This document shows, one piece after another, positions 59,437-64,000 of a stretch of DNA of 64,000 nucleotides. The notes beneath the pieces are model-generated. The model worked only from the letters and a program-made list of their open reading frames with translations. It made no database searches and had not been told where the DNA came from. Source of the DNA: Episyrphus balteatus (Eukaryota > Arthropoda > Insecta > Diptera > Syrphidae). The position numbers and the translations under genes were made by a program. Where the stretch lies: NCBI RefSeq assembly GCF_945859705.1, contig NC_079134.1, positions 158,879,718 through 158,943,717 of the forward strand, written 5' to 3'. Position 1 is the first letter of the stretch. Every line of letters begins with the position of its first letter.

Positions 59437-61353
59437 GTAAGTTCATTTTTTATTTTGTTAATTGTTTTTTTTTTTTCCCCTATGAATGGAGAAAATATCC
59501 GTTTAGATGTAGAGATGCAGATAAGATTATCTTAACTTATTAGTCAGGCTATTCGTATTTCCTCTCAAGATCTAGAACTTAAAGGTTATTTAAACGCAAT
59601 AGAATACAGACTGCGTATTTGTCCATTGGAATTATGTAAATTTTGTTATTGGATTTTTATCATTCTCTTTAGGTAATTGGGGTGATTGACGATACTTTAG
59701 ATAATTTTCTTTGCTGATTGCAGTAGGTGCTTATCCAACGTCATGATTTTTGCTTCGTTAGAGTCGCTTTCGTTTGAAGAAAAGTTTATTGCTGATTCTA
59801 AGGGTTTTTTTTTAATTATTTCTTGCTCCTTCATGCGAGATGGTGTACTACAAAATATATTCGATGACTAGTTGGACAAGCTATGTATGTACATACATTA
59901 GGGTGGTCCTTATTTAGGACATGTAGTTGGATCCATTACGTTGGAAATACTGAAAAAAATGTTTCCTAATTTGTTTCGATTTTTATTTGACGCCCGGATT
60001 CAACGTGAAATTTTCATGTGGGGTTTTCCGGATTGTGCCGGGAGACTAGGCAGTTGCAATAAAAATTCGCAAAAATTAGAGAATTTTTTTTCGCTATTTA
60101 AAACTAATTGATGGCTATTCCACGGTGAATTTTGGCAAAAAGCAATATAAGGACCACATAGATCAGTTCTTTTGTTGACTGGCTTATTCTGCTTTTTCTC
60201 TTCAACAAAAGATGAAGGCGTTGGAAGGCATAGTTGGCTTTTCTTAGGACCGAACAAAAATGTGGGTTGAATATAAGAAGCTCGTTAAAGTTGATTTCGA
60301 TATACTTGGCATTGTTTTTGGCTAGCAATCAGGTCCATTTGGGAGTTCAGTATAATACTTTTACAGTTAAAAAACTCCGTCTTGTTTTCCTAATGGATTT
60401 TGATGAATTTATCCAACTATTGTTGCATACTGGCAGTTTGTTAAATTATTATAACATTCCGTTCTAACTGTTATATCACCACTTTGGAGGTGGAAGAACT
60501 AGCAGTTTTGTACATATGAATTTTTTAATAAAAGTACTAATATCTTATCGTACAGTAAGATTGCATTTAAAGAAATTTCTGCAATGGCAACATTTCTACA
60601 ATGGCAATAGTCAAAACTGGATAATTGTTACAGTGAGTCGGTCGGGTCTCAGTGAACCGGGATTTATAAAGAACAAAATGGGAAATAAATCAGCCAAAAT
60701 AGTTCATCACTTCAGCAAATTAATGTCTTCATGATCAAAATTGATAGTTGGTTTTAAAACATCTGATTTATATAAAGTGTGTCTTTGCGAATAAGACTTA
60801 CTCCCCTGGTTCGCGAATGAAATTTTATTAAAGTGGCCGTAAAACATTTTGAATTTCATTCGCAATTTTTGATGGTTTGGGGATCATTTATTTGCTACAC
60901 AATTTCCCTTTTGGTTTCTGTCTCTCCCTTACTTTGAACTATAAGGAGCCGCTAAATATGACTTTTGCTAAGAATCATCAATTTCCTTTAGTATTTTTTC
61001 GCTGAATCTCCGCCTTGTAATTACTCCGTGGTAGAAAGACTGTCTACATCCTAGTAATCCCAGTTATCAACAGTTAAAAACCCTGCGTGACGGTTGGACA
61101 TATTTTTACTTGTAATGCATGTGAAAAACTCTAATGTCAACTTGCATACAAATTCGAATTTATCTTTACAAGATATTGCCAGAACTAGTTTGAAGAAGTC
61201 GGTATTTAGCACATTCGCCTCCCGAAAACTTGTACATGTTTGGAATAGTTCGGTCAGCTATTTTCCAGTTTCTTTTCGAGTATTCCTAATAACGACAATG
61301 TGTATGCATGTCTTTTGGGTATAGTACGTTGAAGCTTAAAAAAACTTCATATA
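59437..61353. other. FAM91A1 intron 7 (start), no exon seen
   Basis: It begins GTAAGT after exon 7. No later FAM91A1 exon is recognised up to 64000. A minus-strand 85-aa ORF at 60000-60257, with its 74-aa neighbour in another frame, sits in a less AT-rich patch that could be decayed transposon sequence; I cannot name it. ATTAGGGTGGTCC at 59898 resembles a transposon tip but has no partner. Confidence 0.4.
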
Positions 61354-62433
61354 CAGGGTGTCCCAAAAGTAATGGATCAAACGAAATATGCTGATAGGCC
61401 TTATTAAGGGCTCTCAGAATTTGGTAACTTTTTCATCCCAAGTCCTTACGGTTTTCGATTTAATGCAATTCTTGTGAAATTTCGAAAAATCCCTACTTTG
61501 CAACAGTATATTGCTTCCTGCGCCCACCATTGATTTTTGTTTTTTAAAATTCTTTTACAAAAACATTGCCAAATAATTAGGAACAATTTATTAATCAAAA
61601 TATTTTGTATTCCATACTCCATTTCGCTGCAAATTAACTAACAGTTTCAAGTTTTATAAAAAATCACTTTCTAACTTTTTTTTGATAGCAACACCGCAAA
61701 AAAAAAATTGTATGGTGTGTGGATTGTTTATTATTTTAAAAAGTTGCCCTGTTATTGCAGTTTTCAAAAAAGTATAAAAGTTTCCAAAGTTGCAGTTATA
61801 TCGCAAAATATTACAATTTGAATTCAACAAAACAGGGTTTTTCAGAACAAAAAACAACCAAAAATAAACACATTTTCTCGAACTGTTATTTGTTTATTTT
61901 TCTTTGTACAAAAGCCTCTATTTTTGTTTGTATTTTTGCTCTGAAAAACCCTGTTTTGTTGAATTCAAATTGTAATATTTTGCGATATAACTGCAACTTT
62001 GGAAACTTTTATACTTTTTTGAAAACTGCAATAACAGGGAAACTTTTAAAAATAATAAACCATCCACACACCGTACAAATTTTTCTTGCGGTGTTGCTCT
62101 GAAAAAAAAAGTTAGAAATTGATTTTTTATAAAACTTTAAACTGTTAGTTAATTTGCATCGAAATGGCGTATGAAATAAAAATTTTTTTGATTAATAAAT
62201 TGTTCCTAATTATTTGACAATGTTTTTGTAAAAGAATTTTAAAAAAACAAAAATCAATAGTGGGCGCAAGTAGCAATATACTGTTGCAAAGTAGGGATTT
62301 TTCGAAATTTCAGAAGAATTGCATTAAATCGAAAACCGTAAGGATTTGGGATGAACAAGTTACCAAATTCTGAGAGCCCTTATATAGGCCTATCAGCATA
62401 TTTCGTTTGATCCATTACTTTTGGGACACCCTG
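61354..62433. mobile_element. 1.1-kb hairpin element with CAGGGTGTCCCAAAAGTAAT ends, TA-flanked
   Basis: The left tip CAGGGTGTCCCAAAAGTAAT, continuing GGATCAAACG, is exactly mirrored at the right. TA lies on both sides (61352-61353, 62434-62435). Arms of about 495 bp (to about 61848, and from about 61939) are close reverse complements, with small differences, around a ~90-nt spacer. Mirror ORFs (61654-61857 and 61755-62102) arise from the arms. It lies in FAM91A1 intron 7 and would be co-transcribed. The TA target fits Tc1/mariner-type mobilisation, but no transposase is present. Confidence 0.9.
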
Positions 62434-62435
62434 TA

Positions 62436-63835
62436 GAATAGTAAATTAGGCTAGATTCATAACTATTAAGAAAATTTTCAAACACTTTCATTTGTTTTGT
62501 ACGGTGCTTGGTCAATGAATCTTTCAATGTTTGCTAAAAAATCATCATCGAATGTGTAATTATTTTTTGATGAAAATTCACACTCTAACTTATATACCCC
62601 AAAAGAAATAAGTACAGAGGTTTAAAAAATCGGACGTGGTAGGTGATAAATTGATTTGGATGTAACTAACAACTATTGTAAAGCCTCAATTTATCAATTC
62701 ATCTGCATTACTTTAACTGTCTTTTATTAGTTATTGAATTTTAGTCGTAGTTTGACCGTTGCCTATTTATCGAATGGACTTTAAAACCTGATTGGATTCG
62801 CCGTAGAGCACTATTATAAATTGCTGTTCCACTCTATTTACTCTTTCATTTATTTAACTTTGGCAACAGATCTCTTATTTGTTTTTTTTTTTTTTTTTAT
62901 TCCCGTTTCGTTCTACATGTGACCTACACACGTCATGGAAAAATAAAATATTTAAATAAATTGTTTGCCTTTCTCTCGATGACGTCAAATATTTATACTC
63001 AATACTTGTGAATTACCCACGGCATCATAAGTGAACAAATCAAATATATGTGTATTGAAACATGAATATTAAAATAAGTGGCTACAAATCCGATGGCGCC
63101 AATCAACACCTTGTGTTTTAATTTTTTTTAGCAGTTGGCTTTACTTTCCCCACAAAATCAACATAAATTTTTAGCCAAGGCTAATTTCTTGAATAAATTT
63201 CAATTAACTTGATATGACGAGTGTTGAAACAGCCGTTAAATTCACACACCTGAATAACTGAACTAGGTTAAAGAAACATTTTGGCGAAATATAAATATTT
63301 AATAAAAAAAATCAACGAAATCAAACCTAAAACATTTTGTACATATTTATATTGACATAATTATTTATTGAAAATAATTAAATAGACGACTGAGTCGAAC
63401 GAACTTGTTCGTAATTATTGAGGCATACGTTCCTTTATAAAACAAAACTAAAATTAAACTTAAAAACTTTAACATTTATTCCCAAAAAGATTGTAGATAA
63501 TGTATCTTCGTATATCGACTCATAAAATTATGAGACCAATTATAAAATTTTTTTTAACGAAATACGAATGATTTTTTGTTTTTTTTTTCAATTTTCTTAA
63601 GAAATTCGCTAATTAAATATAAGGTATATTCACCATATTTAATTAGGTGTTTCTAATTGCAAACAATCTGTTATCATTGTGAATTCTTAACTGAATATGT
63701 GTTTGATTAAGTACATATTATATCGATTGAATTCAAATTATCACATATTTATGTGATAAATTCATAATTGATCAGTCATTTACATTTGAAATTCATCTAA
63801 TTTGTTTCATCTCCGTCCCATACAGCATGACTGTG
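62436..63835. other. FAM91A1 intron 7 continued
   Basis: No exon, RNA gene or structured repeat was recognised; the sequence is AT-rich with a T-run at 62881-62898. Confidence 0.4.
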
Positions 63836-63984
63836 ATACAATGGTGTAGTTGGGGTTGTAGCTTGTAGCGCAAGTTGAAAAATTCTCAACTTTTTGCTCA
63901 GCTGCCGCCAACTTTTGTAGGGTTTTCCCTCAGTAAAATTTTGACAGTACTATAAGCTACAGCCACAGCTACACTATTGTATTC
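63836..63984. repeat. ~150-bp inverted-repeat element near right edge
   Basis: ATACAATGGTGTAGTTGGGG plus TTGTAGCTTGTAG is mirrored by CTATAAGCTACAGCCACAGC plus TACACTATTGTAT. It is probably a MITE. The right flank is almost at the window edge, so no target duplication was established. Confidence 0.65.
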
Positions 63985-64000
63985 AGCCAGTAAGGTCTTG

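Noticed and set aside
59884..59925. Transposon tip TTAGGGTGGTCC
   Set aside because: No inverted partner or target duplication was found within the window.
60000..60328. 85-aa and 74-aa minus-strand ORFs in FAM91A1 intron 7
   Set aside because: Overlapping frames, no recognised domain and no splice-supported context.

Overview
This is AT-rich nuclear DNA from an insect, most likely a fly (Diptera). The evidence is an intron-containing tRNA-Tyr gene of the Drosophila type, two conserved animal genes (Rab23 and FAM91A1) with GT-AG introns, and an insect-style mix of transposons: hAT, Tc1-like, piggyBac-like MITEs, a Penelope-like element and Helitrons. There is no bacterial gene organisation, CRISPR array or operon. 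Nearly all small ORFs here are chance reading frames or transposon debris.

Layout. Positions 1-36 kb hold no recognisable protein-coding exon. They contain (i) a foldback-like element at the left edge (1-975), (ii) a CACTG-ended element (3609-4238), (iii) two very large hairpin elements (6042-7916 and 8750-10443) plus a degraded relative near 14-15.6 kb, (iv) short MITEs flanked by TTAA (13441-13576, 15816-16067), (v) a dead Tc1-like element with IR/DR ends (18725-20365), (vi) a minus-strand tRNA-Tyr(GTA) gene with a 75-nt intron (22082-22229), and (vii) two hAT elements with exact 8-bp target duplications (26896-29097 and 31841-35569). A less AT-rich stretch at 17.1-18.4 kb could be a promoter and noncoding first exon.

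Positions 36.5-44.1 kb carry Rab23 on the plus strand: six coding exons, 223 aa, all GTPase motifs and a C-terminal CaaX-type box. Its 5.4-kb first intron contains a 427-bp relative of the 6-kb hairpin element and a 5'-truncated, broken Penelope-like retroelement (38532-40076, minus strand) inside a 13-bp target duplication.

Positions 47.6 kb to the right edge carry the 5' part of FAM91A1 on the plus strand: seven exons, 543 codons, continuing beyond the window. Its 9.9-kb first intron holds two Helitron-type elements joined head to tail (51017-53298 and 53299-55475) that carry broken Pif1-type helicase fragments. The last intron seen holds another hairpin element (61354-62433). A third hAT element (46263-47066) lies between the two genes.

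The two genes are both membrane-trafficking factors (a Rab GTPase, and a trans-Golgi vesicle-capture adaptor), but nothing here shows a functional link beyond adjacency. The most interesting material is the mobile DNA: tandem Helitrons, TA-flanked hairpin families with asymmetric tips, and transcribed intronic inverted repeats that could give rise to small RNAs.
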